Assembly: GCA_002345475.1 (NCBI GenBank)
Contig: DDWC01000121.1
Location: 1-5,559, forward strand
Direction of reading: 5' to 3'
Length of the DNA: 5,559 nt
DNA from: Firmicutes bacterium UBA2296
Lineage (GTDB): Bacteria > Bacillota > UBA994
Shown piece by piece: positions 1-5,559 of this stretch. The stretch's first letter is position 1. The number at the start of each line of letters is the position of its first letter. The notes below the pieces were generated by a model. It was not told the origin of the DNA and did no database searches. It worked only from the letters and a program-made list of their open reading frames with translations. The translations under genes were made by a program, and so were the position numbers.

Positions 1-1815
1 GCCTGCCAGGCCCGCCAGTATTCCTCGCACATACCCCTCAACCTGCTGTTCCAGTAACTTCAGTGGCATAGAACCGTTGCTTAGCAGAACATTGTGAAAC
101 TCCCGGGTGTCATACCTGTCGCCCAGTGCCTTGCGCGCCTGGTCACGCATGCGCAGTATGGCCAGCTCCCCCACCTTGTAGGCAGTAGCCTGCCCGGGCA
201 TGACAATGTACCGTTCGATTTCGGCTATGGTGTTGTTGCGGGCGTTTCCGGTGTTGGCAGACATGTACTCTATGGCCTCTTCCCTCGTCCAGCGCTTGTG
301 GTGAATACCGGTGTCGACCACCAGGCGCACGGCGCGGAACAGCTCGGAAGCCAGGTAACCAAGCACGCTGTAATCGTCACTAAACAGGCCATCCTCGTAT
401 ATCACCTTTTCGGCGTACAAGGCCCAGCCCTCGGCGTAGGCGGTAAAGGGCAGAAGACGGCGGAACATCGGCAGGCCCTTGAGGCTCTGCTGAATGGCCA
501 ACTGAAAGTGGTGCCCCGGGGTTGCTTCGTGAAACGCCAGAGTCTCCATATGCAGCTTCATCGGCATCTGGTAGAGGTTAACGGAGAACACACCGGGCCG
601 GGAGCCGTCCATGGCCGGCGGGTTGTAATAAGCGCCGGGAGCAGTCTTTTCCTTAAACTCGGGTATCCGCTCTACCACTACACCTGCTTTGGGACGCAGG
701 TCAAACAGGTGGTCTATGCTTCCTTCAATGCGGTCAATCATAGCTTTGTAGTCCTTGAGCACCTGATCGCGTCCCTCTGCCGTGTCCGGATAGCGAAACC
801 GTTCCTCGTCGGACAGTTCATTGAGCAGGGTCACAGGATGCTTGCCGCCATAGCCAAGCCTGGCAAGGACCTCTCTCATCTCACCCTGTATTCGTTCTAC
901 CTCACTAAGTCCAAGCTCATGAATCTCCTCGGCGCTCAGGTCGGTGGTTGTGTAATGGCGCAGAAGATAGGCATAATACTCGTCTCCTCTGGGTAGCTTC
1001 CACACGCCGTCCTCTGCGGTGGCCTTCATGCTGAGTTCTTTGACGTAACTCTGTAGTAATTGGTACGCCGGGTACACTGTTTCTGCAATGACAGTGGCAA
1101 TTCGAGCAAGGGCGCTCGCCCTTTCAGACCCGCTCATACCACCGATTCTGCTAATCTTGTCGGCTGCTGATGTATAAAGAATATTCTCCTCAGCCGGGGA
1201 TCCGACAAATCCCGCTATTTCGCTGACGACTTTGTCAAGGACAAAGCGCGGCGGTATTAAGCCACTATCTTCGCGCAACTTCAGGCCCTCAATGATCTGC
1301 TCGAACTTGAGACGCACCTGAGCAAGTCGGGAGATATAGTTTGCCGCGTCACGCCGATTGTTGATCTGGTGCATGGTGGCCAAAAAAGTGGGCAACTGAT
1401 TCTGCACGCCAAAGAGCTGGTTTACCTGGTAGTCATGGTATCTGAAGGTATGCCCTTCCACCATGTCGGCCAGGTACCATTCCATTATGTCGCGGGAGAG
1501 ACGGTCCTTGGCGCTCAGCCGACTCCGGTCATAACTGCGCAGCACCTGCAGGTTCTTCGCGACCTTGGCCTCCTGCGCCTTGTTATGGGCGTCAGATTCA
1601 TCGTTTAACCGCCGGTTATGCCGGTGGTAGCCGAATCTCTCGAAGATGCGCAACATGCTCATTATTTCCGGGTTGGCCAGGGCGAACTGCAGCATCACTC
1701 TGTCAAAAAACCGATTGATATTTCGTGGCTTGAAGAAGAACATGTTTAAGAGCCATGCGCCGCCAAAGCCCACGATAAACGCAGGAATGTAGACCAGCCA
1801 GAAAACAGGGCCCAT
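1..1815 (-). CDS. DUF885-family zinc metallopeptidase, membrane-anchored (3' end off window)
   Basis: I translated the minus strand from the ATG at 1815-1813 and found 605 open codons to the first base, so the stop lies outside the window. Residues about 4-28 form one hydrophobic segment. The diagnostic motif is HEATPGHH (residues 429-436), the HExxPGHH zinc motif of DUF885 proteins, followed about 30 residues later by YAEGWALYAE, where E462 is a likely third metal ligand. A segment reading GAYYNPPAMDGSRPGVFSVN precedes the motif, as expected for the family. DUF885 proteins are putative metallo-carboxypeptidases or dipeptidases; substrates are mostly unknown. The last visible residues (MPLKLLEQQVEGYV) resemble the family's C-terminal end, so little is missing. 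The start is supported by GGGAG seven bases upstream. The gene lies 44 nt downstream of the lipoprotein gene on the same strand and is probably cotranscribed. Family call is strong; substrate and topology are open. Confidence 0.93.
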   Translation of the reverse strand, partial: MGPVFWLVYIPAFIVGFGGAWLLNMFFFKPRNINRFFDRVMLQFALANPEIMSMLRIFERFGYHRHNRRLNDESDAHNKAQEAKVAKNLQVLRSYDRSRLSAKDRLSRDIMEWYLADMVEGHTFRYHDYQVNQLFGVQNQLPTFLATMHQINNRRDAANYISRLAQVRLKFEQIIEGLKLREDSGLIPPRFVLDKVVSEIAGFVGSPAEENILYTSAADKISRIGGMSGSERASALARIATVIAETVYPAYQLLQSYVKELSMKATAEDGVWKLPRGDEYYAYLLRHYTTTDLSAEEIHELGLSEVERIQGEMREVLARLGYGGKHPVTLLNELSDEERFRYPDTAEGRDQVLKDYKAMIDRIEGSIDHLFDLRPKAGVVVERIPEFKEKTAPGAYYNPPAMDGSRPGVFSVNLYQMPMKLHMETLAFHEATPGHHFQLAIQQSLKGLPMFRRLLPFTAYAEGWALYAEKVIYEDGLFSDDYSVLGYLASELFRAVRLVVDTGIHHKRWTREEAIEYMSANTGNARNNTIAEIERYIVMPGQATAYKVGELAILRMRDQARKALGDRYDTREFHNVLLSNGSMPLKLLEQQVEGYVRGILAGLAG

Positions 1816-1821
1816 TTGCTC

Positions 1822-1829
1822 ACTCCCTC
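1822..1829 (-). promoter_or_regulatory. Ribosome binding site of the DUF885 gene
   Basis: On the minus strand the sequence AGAGGGAG lies about seven bases before the ATG at 1815, which fixes that start. A second purine-rich stretch (GAGGAG) lies further upstream in the 44-nt gap but has no start codon at a useful distance. No terminator-like hairpin is visible between the two minus-strand genes, in keeping with cotranscription. Confidence 0.6.
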
Positions 1830-1859
1830 TCTGCGAAATCTCCTCTGCAAGATGTGTCG

Positions 1860-3218
1860 CTAATACACCAGGCGCTGCAGCAGCCAGTTGCGGTTAACCA
1901 TTACCAGAGTGGCGAACTTCGTCTCCGTAGTCGGCTCATAGTCTCCCGGATGCACGCCGGAAAGAAGTATGGCTATCTCAGCGGTATCGCCTGCCATTTC
2001 GCTAACATAGAAACGAAAGTCGCTCCAGTCAAGGTAATATCCCATACCGCCGTCTTTCAAAAAATCGCCATACAGCGTGCCTTCCTTTTCAACGTAGCGT
2101 TCCTCGGCCAGAAGCGCGTCGACCTGTGTATGCACATATGTACTGCGAAGAAAATTGCGCAAGGCGGCCAGATTAGGGAACCTGGGATCCGTAACCAGGT
2201 AGAAGTGTTCTGATCCAGGACTGAACTCAATGATCCCGGGTGTGTCCATAGCCAGCCAGCCCAGAAAATACATGCCAAAGGCCACTTCGTAGTTGCGTTC
2301 CAGCAAGGCTCCGGCGGCCCAGTGCAGATCGCGTTCCCATTCTCTGTCCTCGATTGCAGGAAGGGCCATGGCCGTATCTGGAAACTGCTCGAAGGGAACG
2401 TTAAACTGCGGTATCCCGGCCGCATATGGTGAGATAGTATAGGGCTGATAAAACACGGTCAATCCGTTTGGAGTGATTACAAAGTCATCGGGATCGTAGA
2501 ACTCCCTGTAGAAATCCTGGTAATCGTCGTAATAGCCGAAGGAATCTGTACCTCTTTGGCCCTCAATCTGCTGGGCGATTATTGCGTATACTTCAGACAT
2601 GGTGGGACCCGCGTTCTTGCCCCAAACCTCGGCAAGCCTGAGCCTCACTCCGCTCTCCACCACAAAGTTGGCAGCTTTCATAAAGTTGCTGGGATGCGCA
2701 CCGCCTGAATAGAAGTAGTCATCAGTCAGTACAGAAAAAATACCGTTGCCATTGTACTGCACGTCGGACCAGCTTTCATAAAGGTGGAATGAAAAATCCT
2801 GCTTGCGGGCAGACCGGTCTTCACGGGCAACTTCCGGCGCATTTTCTGCAACCCAGTTGAGAAATGCCTGCTGTGACTCGGCCAGTTGCCCGTTAATGGC
2901 CGCGATTCCTGAGTGGCCTGACTCGTTTGCTATTTCCGGCACAGTGCACCTGGCCTTCGCCAGCACTGTGCCATCCCCATCCACAAGGGTCAAGGTCCGC
3001 ACACGCAAAATGTACCGCAGTGGTTCTCCCTGCGGCTGTGGGGCTGGTTCAACAGGCCCTGTTGGTTCATCCGGGGGATCCGTCACGATGGGCGGATCCA
3101 CTGGCGGGTCTATGGGCACAGGAATCTCACGCCGACAGGCAGCACCCAGCACGCTTGAAAGCATCACCACAGCCAGCATTAAGATGAGCACACTTCTGCT
3201 CCAGTAGGACCTCTGCAT
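1860..3218 (-). CDS. Lipoprotein with PdaC/DUF3298 region and possible IseA-like C-terminal domain
   Basis: This gene encodes 452 residues. Residues 1-28 are a lipoprotein signal peptide: charged N-terminus (R3, R8), hydrophobic core 9-24, then VLGAAC with C28 as the lipidated cysteine. Residues about 32-63 form a proline- and acid-rich linker (DPPVDPP, DPPDEP), probably spanning cell wall. Residues about 68-282 fit the PdaC (DUF4163)/DUF3298 pair: a beta-rich start, GGAHP at 172-176, then ITPNGLTVFYQPYTISPYA at 248-266, a hallmark of DUF3298 as in RsiV-type and peptidoglycan-deacetylase-associated proteins. The remaining 170 residues are an extra domain; the stretch from about 335 (HFYLVTDPRFPNLAALRNFL, then a GTLYGDF turn and a beta-rich end) resembles the IseA family of D,L-endopeptidase inhibitors, a weaker call. 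An in-frame TGA lies just upstream, so ATG 3218 is the only usual start. The protein probably sits on the outer face of the membrane; its partner may be the downstream peptidase or a wall hydrolase. Confidence 0.85.
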   Translation of the reverse strand: MQRSYWSRSVLILMLAVVMLSSVLGAACRREIPVPIDPPVDPPIVTDPPDEPTGPVEPAPQPQGEPLRYILRVRTLTLVDGDGTVLAKARCTVPEIANESGHSGIAAINGQLAESQQAFLNWVAENAPEVAREDRSARKQDFSFHLYESWSDVQYNGNGIFSVLTDDYFYSGGAHPSNFMKAANFVVESGVRLRLAEVWGKNAGPTMSEVYAIIAQQIEGQRGTDSFGYYDDYQDFYREFYDPDDFVITPNGLTVFYQPYTISPYAAGIPQFNVPFEQFPDTAMALPAIEDREWERDLHWAAGALLERNYEVAFGMYFLGWLAMDTPGIIEFSPGSEHFYLVTDPRFPNLAALRNFLRSTYVHTQVDALLAEERYVEKEGTLYGDFLKDGGMGYYLDWSDFRFYVSEMAGDTAEIAILLSGVHPGDYEPTTETKFATLVMVNRNWLLQRLVY

Positions 3219-3230
3219 TATTTTATTACA

Positions 3231-3237
3231 TCTCCCT
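3231..3237 (-). promoter_or_regulatory. Ribosome binding site of the lipoprotein gene, unusually long spacing
   Basis: The minus strand reads AGGGAGA followed by a 12-base A/T-rich spacer before the ATG at 3218, longer than the usual five to ten bases. An ATG directly abutting this site is followed at once by TAA and is out of frame, so it is not a useful start. The long spacing may lower translation or reflect regulation. Confidence 0.5.
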
Positions 3238-3243
3238 ATTCAA

Positions 3244-3262
3244 GACGGGCGCCTTGCCCGTC
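3244..3262 (-). promoter_or_regulatory. Hairpin in the lipoprotein gene 5' leader
   Basis: GACGGGC (3244-3250) and GCCCGTC (3256-3262) form a perfect seven-base stem with a five-base loop. On the minus strand the hairpin ends a few bases before the AGGGAG ribosome binding site of the lipoprotein gene. No T-run follows it on either strand, so it is not a classical intrinsic terminator. It could stabilise the 5' end of the mRNA or affect ribosome access; the function is inference. Confidence 0.5.
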
Positions 3263-3328
3263 GCTTTCGTCTCCTTAAGCATTCGCCTCAAGTGGTTAAA
3301 GTCCTGCCTCAGAGCTGACTACCCGCGC

Positions 3329-3340
3329 TGTCACGTCACA
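3329..3340. promoter_or_regulatory. Imperfect palindrome, possible operator
   Basis: TGTCACGTCACA is palindromic at ten of twelve positions and contains the tandem GTCACGTCAC. A related inverted element TGTGACA recurs at 3380-3386. Such TGTGA/TCACA half-sites recall CRP/FNR-family operators, but the spacing does not match the classical consensus. It lies between the divergent genes, so a regulator could bind here; this is weak evidence. Confidence 0.2.
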
Positions 3341-3409
3341 GTACCGACCAGGTGAAAGATGGAAAGACCGACATAACTATGTGACACACAGATAAACGCT
3401 GGCGATACC

Positions 3410-3438
3410 ATGCTAAAATGGAAATAACACACCTTCAA
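3410..3438 (-). promoter_or_regulatory. Candidate minus-strand promoter for the lipoprotein operon
   Basis: On the minus strand TTGAAG (3438-3433) is separated by 17 bases from TAGCAT (3415-3410); each matches four of six consensus positions. It would give a leader of roughly 185 bases before the lipoprotein start, containing the palindrome and the hairpin. The match is modest, and a nearer promoter cannot be excluded. Confidence 0.25.
3411..3419 (+). promoter_or_regulatory. Candidate extended -10 promoter of the orphan gene
   Basis: The sequence TGCTAAAAT fits an extended -10 element (TGn followed by TAAAAT, five of six matches to TATAAT). The hexamer 17 bases upstream (GATAAA) is a poor -35, which an extended -10 can compensate. 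Transcription would begin near 3426 and give a leader of about 30 bases to the ATG at 3455. Confidence 0.45.
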
Positions 3439-3440
3439 AA

Positions 3441-3446
3441 GGGAGG
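3441..3446 (+). promoter_or_regulatory. Ribosome binding site deciding the orphan gene start
   Basis: GGGAGG is a strong Shine-Dalgarno match. Three in-frame ATGs follow at 3449, 3455 and 3458. The first is only two bases from the site, too close; the second is eight bases away, near optimal; the third is eleven bases away. I therefore place the start at 3455. Confidence 0.75.
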
Positions 3447-3454
3447 TCATGACA

Positions 3455-5290
3455 ATGATGGACTCCGATCAGGGCAATCCTCTTACTCCTGTCGAAGGGC
3501 AGCGGGGAGAACCACTTGTGCTCCGCAGAAAGGTCAGCTACCCCACCTTTCAGCTCTTCGCCACTGTCGCCAACAGCAAGACCCAGCCCGAAGTGGCATT
3601 TCGGATCGCCATTCTGGAAACTATGTCCTGGCTGCGCAAAAGGTTTCGCGCCCACGAAATACCTTCCGAAATGCTCCTGCCGGAAGCGTCCGATTATGCG
3701 GATCTCAAGGACGGGATGCTGGCGTCCTTCCGCCTTGACGAGGGCTACGTGGTCGAAGTCTCTTATCTCGAAGGACAGGGAGTATGGGCGCTACACCTCA
3801 GCGAACCTGACCTGGGACCCGACCCGGAGCGGACAGACCAGCCCCGAAAGCCTGTGCCTGGGCGCATGTTTGAGACCAACATTGCATTTCGACTCCACAA
3901 CAGCGAAGTCCAGTGCGCCTTCAAGACCATCTGTTCTGAACCCTCAGACGCAGACGCAGTGTGTGAAGTTTTTCGCCTGGCGGTGGTCAAAGCCCTGGTG
4001 CGCAACCCGCTAATCGGACTGCAGCAGAGTTTGCCTGTGATAGAGACAGCCCTGAGAATCGACACCGGGCGTGATTTGATCAGGTTGCGAGATGCGCTCA
4101 AAGACGAGCGGCGTCAGCTGCCGGTACTGATATTTTCTCGTAAATCGGGCAACCCAAAACAGTCCGGGAAGGTCAATGCCAGCAACCGTTTCCTGGAACA
4201 GCTCATGGATCCTCTGGCGTCTCTGACGGCCCGTGCCAGAATCGACGGACTTATGCCGGAAACCGCCAAGCTGGACACGTCTTTCGCGATTGATGATCCT
4301 GACGCACTCGCCCGCCACCTGGTGGGTTTTGCCCACGTGGTCATACTTCCCCCGGGCGACGCTATAGATTTCGTCAAGAAACTGGGCTCCAGGCAGACTC
4401 CTCAGAGCGGTGACGCCCTGGTGGTCTTCCCCGTATCCTCGGGGCAGGCACCCCAACGCCTCCCTTATGAAGACCAGGCCGCAGGGCGCCAAGCGTTGCA
4501 GTTTTCGCTAATGAACAACCTGAGTAATTACCCGAAGGGCCGACAGATAAGCTTCGGCGATGTCAAGTTCCTGCTGGACGCGCGCATTCTTGAGCACAAA
4601 CTGCGCGCATCGCTAAGTACAGACGCCGCAGAAGTATTGGCCGGGAAGGAAGCAGAAATAGCGGCCATCCAGGAGAGATATGCCTCAGAGCGGCTTGAGA
4701 TGCAAAGCAAGATCTATCATCAGCAACGCAAGCTGAACCAGAGCAGGGGTCTTGAGGAACGCCACGCAAAGCGCATGTCGGCAGAAAAAGCGAAGCTCAC
4801 TGAGGCGAACGGACTGCTCTCCGCAGCTAAGGAAGCGCTCGCCGATAAACAGCTGGAGTTGAACCGCGTGCGCCAGGACCTGGCCGCCCTAAGCGATTGT
4901 GAGGCCTTCATTCGCTGGGTGGATCATGATCACGCCGACAGGCTTCACCTCACACCCAGGGCAAGGCAAATGCTGAAGAAGGCCAACTTCACCGAGATGC
5001 TCCTGCTCTACGACACACTGAACCTCCTGGCGTTTCAGTATCGTGACATGATTATGTACAGTGACAAGGACCCCACTTTACGGCACGTTTACGAGAGAGA
5101 GCGCCTGCGCCTGAACCTCGACTGGGCGGGTCTGGAAACTCCTTCGCTGTATGATGGCATGACTGGGCACTTCCGCGGCGGGGGCCATACGGAGCAGAAG
5201 ATGCTGCGGGTCTACTTCAATTGGGATGACGCCAGCAAGAAGGTCGTCATCGGTGGTGTACCGACCCACTGGCCTGACGGGTCAAAATGA
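3455..5290 (+). CDS. Conserved-looking hypothetical protein with central coiled coil; possible defence-type protein
   Basis: This gene encodes 611 residues from ATG 3455 (613 from ATG 3449). I do not recognise a named family. Four regions can be seen. Residues 1-220 form a soluble mixed alpha/beta region starting with KVSYPTFQLFATV and an amphipathic helix with ETMSWLRKRF. Residues about 220-375 contain PVLIFSRKS and DALARHLVGFAHVVIL (283-298), then ALVVFP, like an alternating beta/alpha fold. Residues about 393-480 are a charged, alanine- and leucine-rich coiled coil. Residues about 495-611 form a C-terminal module with LTPRARQML, a helical stretch, a GHFRGGGH turn (570-577), then LRVYFNWD (584-591) and VVIGGVPTHWP (597-607). 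There is no signal peptide or membrane segment, so it is probably cytoplasmic. From memory, the AHVVIL core and the RVYF-WD-VVIG-H ending recur in large uncharacterised proteins near defence genes; that is recollection, not a search. No nuclease, helicase or P-loop motif is evident. It has its own promoter and terminator. Confidence 0.85.
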   Translation: MMDSDQGNPLTPVEGQRGEPLVLRRKVSYPTFQLFATVANSKTQPEVAFRIAILETMSWLRKRFRAHEIPSEMLLPEASDYADLKDGMLASFRLDEGYVVEVSYLEGQGVWALHLSEPDLGPDPERTDQPRKPVPGRMFETNIAFRLHNSEVQCAFKTICSEPSDADAVCEVFRLAVVKALVRNPLIGLQQSLPVIETALRIDTGRDLIRLRDALKDERRQLPVLIFSRKSGNPKQSGKVNASNRFLEQLMDPLASLTARARIDGLMPETAKLDTSFAIDDPDALARHLVGFAHVVILPPGDAIDFVKKLGSRQTPQSGDALVVFPVSSGQAPQRLPYEDQAAGRQALQFSLMNNLSNYPKGRQISFGDVKFLLDARILEHKLRASLSTDAAEVLAGKEAEIAAIQERYASERLEMQSKIYHQQRKLNQSRGLEERHAKRMSAEKAKLTEANGLLSAAKEALADKQLELNRVRQDLAALSDCEAFIRWVDHDHADRLHLTPRARQMLKKANFTEMLLLYDTLNLLAFQYRDMIMYSDKDPTLRHVYERERLRLNLDWAGLETPSLYDGMTGHFRGGGHTEQKMLRVYFNWDDASKKVVIGGVPTHWPDGSK

Positions 5291-5302
5291 GCGCGCCAGT
5301 CC

Positions 5303-5346
5303 AAAGAGAAAAGACGTCGACCCCTTGGTCGGCGCCTTTTCTCTTT
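5303..5346. terminator. Long hairpin, likely bidirectional intrinsic terminator
   Basis: AAAGAGAAAAG (5303-5313) pairs perfectly with CTTTTCTCTTT (5336-5346). Inside it, after one A/C mismatch, CGTCGACC (5315-5322) pairs with GGTCGGCG (5327-5334) with one G-T wobble around a four-base loop. The GC-rich upper stem followed by a T-rich 3' arm is the layout of an A/T-flanked bidirectional terminator, serving both the orphan gene (stop 5290) and the converging minus-strand cytochrome gene (stop 5366). Confidence 0.85.
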
Positions 5347-5365
5347 GCCATAGATTTGACCGTTT

Positions 5366-5559
5366 TTAGGGCAACATCTCCATGGCGTCATTTATCATCT
5401 CTTCTGCTTCCCTGAGATAGCGCATAGCCTTTTCGTGGTTATGGAAGCCCTGACTATTCTCGACAAAGACAAAGTCCCAGCGCAACTGTGCGCTGCGGTG
5501 CAACTCGTGCACGCGCGCCAGAGTTGCCTCAGGCAAGGTGTCTCTGGCAGCGGCAATGG
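5366..5559 (-). CDS. nrfA: C-terminus of NrfA-like ammonia-forming cytochrome c nitrite reductase (5' part off window)
   Basis: Reading the minus strand from the right edge gives 63 codons and a TAA at 5368-5366. The fragment contains LHRSAQLRWDFVFVENSQGF followed by HNHEKAMRYLREAEEM. This matches what I know of the NrfA C-terminus: a helix ending in WD-V---NSMGFHNP and then a terminal helix (E-A-R-L--A). The histidine of GFHN is expected to be an axial heme ligand. NrfA reduces nitrite to ammonium with six electrons, using five hemes, and normally works with the membrane quinol oxidase NrfH outside the cytoplasmic membrane. The heme-binding CxxCH/CxxCK motifs would lie beyond the window, so neither catalytic lysine nor heme count can be checked. 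Two positions differ from the usual motif: Q for M and H for P (NSQGFHNH). A related multiheme cytochrome is the main alternative. Confidence 0.72.
   Translation of the reverse strand, partial: IAAARDTLPEATLARVHELHRSAQLRWDFVFVENSQGFHNHEKAMRYLREAEEMINDAMEMLP

Larger units (their letters stand above)
3219..3454. other. Divergent intergenic region between lipoprotein and orphan gene
   Basis: This 236-base gap separates two divergently transcribed genes and must hold both promoters. I see a hairpin at 3244-3262, an imperfect palindrome at 3329-3340, and overlapping promoter-like elements at 3410-3438. I find no tRNA, no convincing riboswitch consensus and no convincing small ORF. The minus-strand sequence AAGGAG near 3271-3276 looks like a ribosome binding site but has no ATG, GTG or TTG at a working distance. 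Confidence 0.7.

Noticed and set aside
94..996. 300-codon plus-strand open frame
   Set aside because: It lies antisense to the DUF885 gene, whose minus-strand translation carries HEATPGHH and other family motifs; the plus-strand translation shows no recognisable domain.
1854..2213. 119-codon plus-strand and 122-codon minus-strand (2057-2425) open frames
   Set aside because: Both are alternative frames over the lipoprotein gene, which has a signal peptide and DUF3298 motifs in its own frame.
2803..3207. 134-codon plus-strand open frame rich in Gly and Ser
   Set aside because: Antisense to the signal peptide and proline-rich linker of the lipoprotein; its composition simply mirrors the GC-rich proline codons.
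3226..3231. Minus-strand ATG followed at once by TAA, a possible start-stop upstream ORF
   Set aside because: It abuts the ribosome binding site with no spacer, so initiation there is unlikely; it probably arises by chance in A/T-rich sequence.
3244..3262. Hairpin considered as an intrinsic terminator
   Set aside because: No T-run follows on either strand, and it lies inside the lipoprotein gene leader rather than after a gene.
3219..3454. Riboswitch, including a c-di-GMP type, in the lipoprotein leader
   Set aside because: ACGAAAGCGACGGGC looked suggestive, but the conserved core and helices of known riboswitch classes could not be assembled.
3418..3738. Plus-strand open frame starting at the promoter region
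   Set aside because: It starts at the -10 element, has no ribosome binding site and overlaps the orphan gene in another frame.
4010..4492. 160-codon minus-strand open frame inside the orphan gene
   Set aside because: Antisense to a continuous 611-codon gene with a strong ribosome binding site; no recognisable motif.
1..5559. CRISPR array, insertion sequence, tRNA or attachment site
   Set aside because: No regularly spaced repeats, transposase motifs, terminal inverted repeats, tRNA cloverleaf or flanking direct repeats were seen on reading both strands.

Overview
The window looks like chromosomal DNA of moderate-to-high GC from a bacterium, most likely a Bacillota/Clostridia-type anaerobe. 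This is inferred from a lipoprotein carrying domains I associate with Gram-positive cell-envelope proteins (DUF3298, IseA-like), strong purine-rich GGGAGG/AGGGAG ribosome binding sites, and what reads as the C-terminus of an ammonia-forming cytochrome c nitrite reductase. The host assignment is inference; no rRNA or other marker is present.

Layout. (1) Bases 1-1815, minus strand: a nearly complete DUF885-family zinc metallopeptidase with an N-terminal membrane segment; its 3' end runs off the left edge. (2) Bases 1860-3218, minus strand: a secreted lipoprotein with a proline-rich linker, a PdaC/DUF3298 region and a C-terminal region that may be IseA-like. It lies 44 nt upstream of the peptidase in the same direction, so the two probably form an operon (lipoprotein first). 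(3) Bases 3219-3454: a divergent intergenic region with a hairpin just upstream of the lipoprotein's ribosome binding site, an imperfect palindrome, and overlapping candidate promoters. (4) Bases 3455-5290, plus strand: a 611-residue mosaic protein of unknown function (conserved-looking N-terminal region, a middle region with an AHVVIL core, a long coiled coil, and a compact C-terminal module). It has its own promoter, strong ribosome binding site and terminator. (5) Bases 5303-5346: a long hairpin that can act as a bidirectional terminator. (6) Bases 5366-5559, minus strand: the C-terminal 63 codons of an NrfA-like multiheme cytochrome c, open at the right edge.

How they fit. The lipoprotein and the DUF885 protein plausibly act together at the cell envelope (peptide or peptidoglycan turnover or its control). 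The 611-residue protein is an autonomous single-gene unit between unrelated housekeeping-type genes, and it is the best candidate here for something undescribed. Its layout recalls large coiled-coil proteins I associate with bacterial defence islands, but nothing in this window proves such a role.
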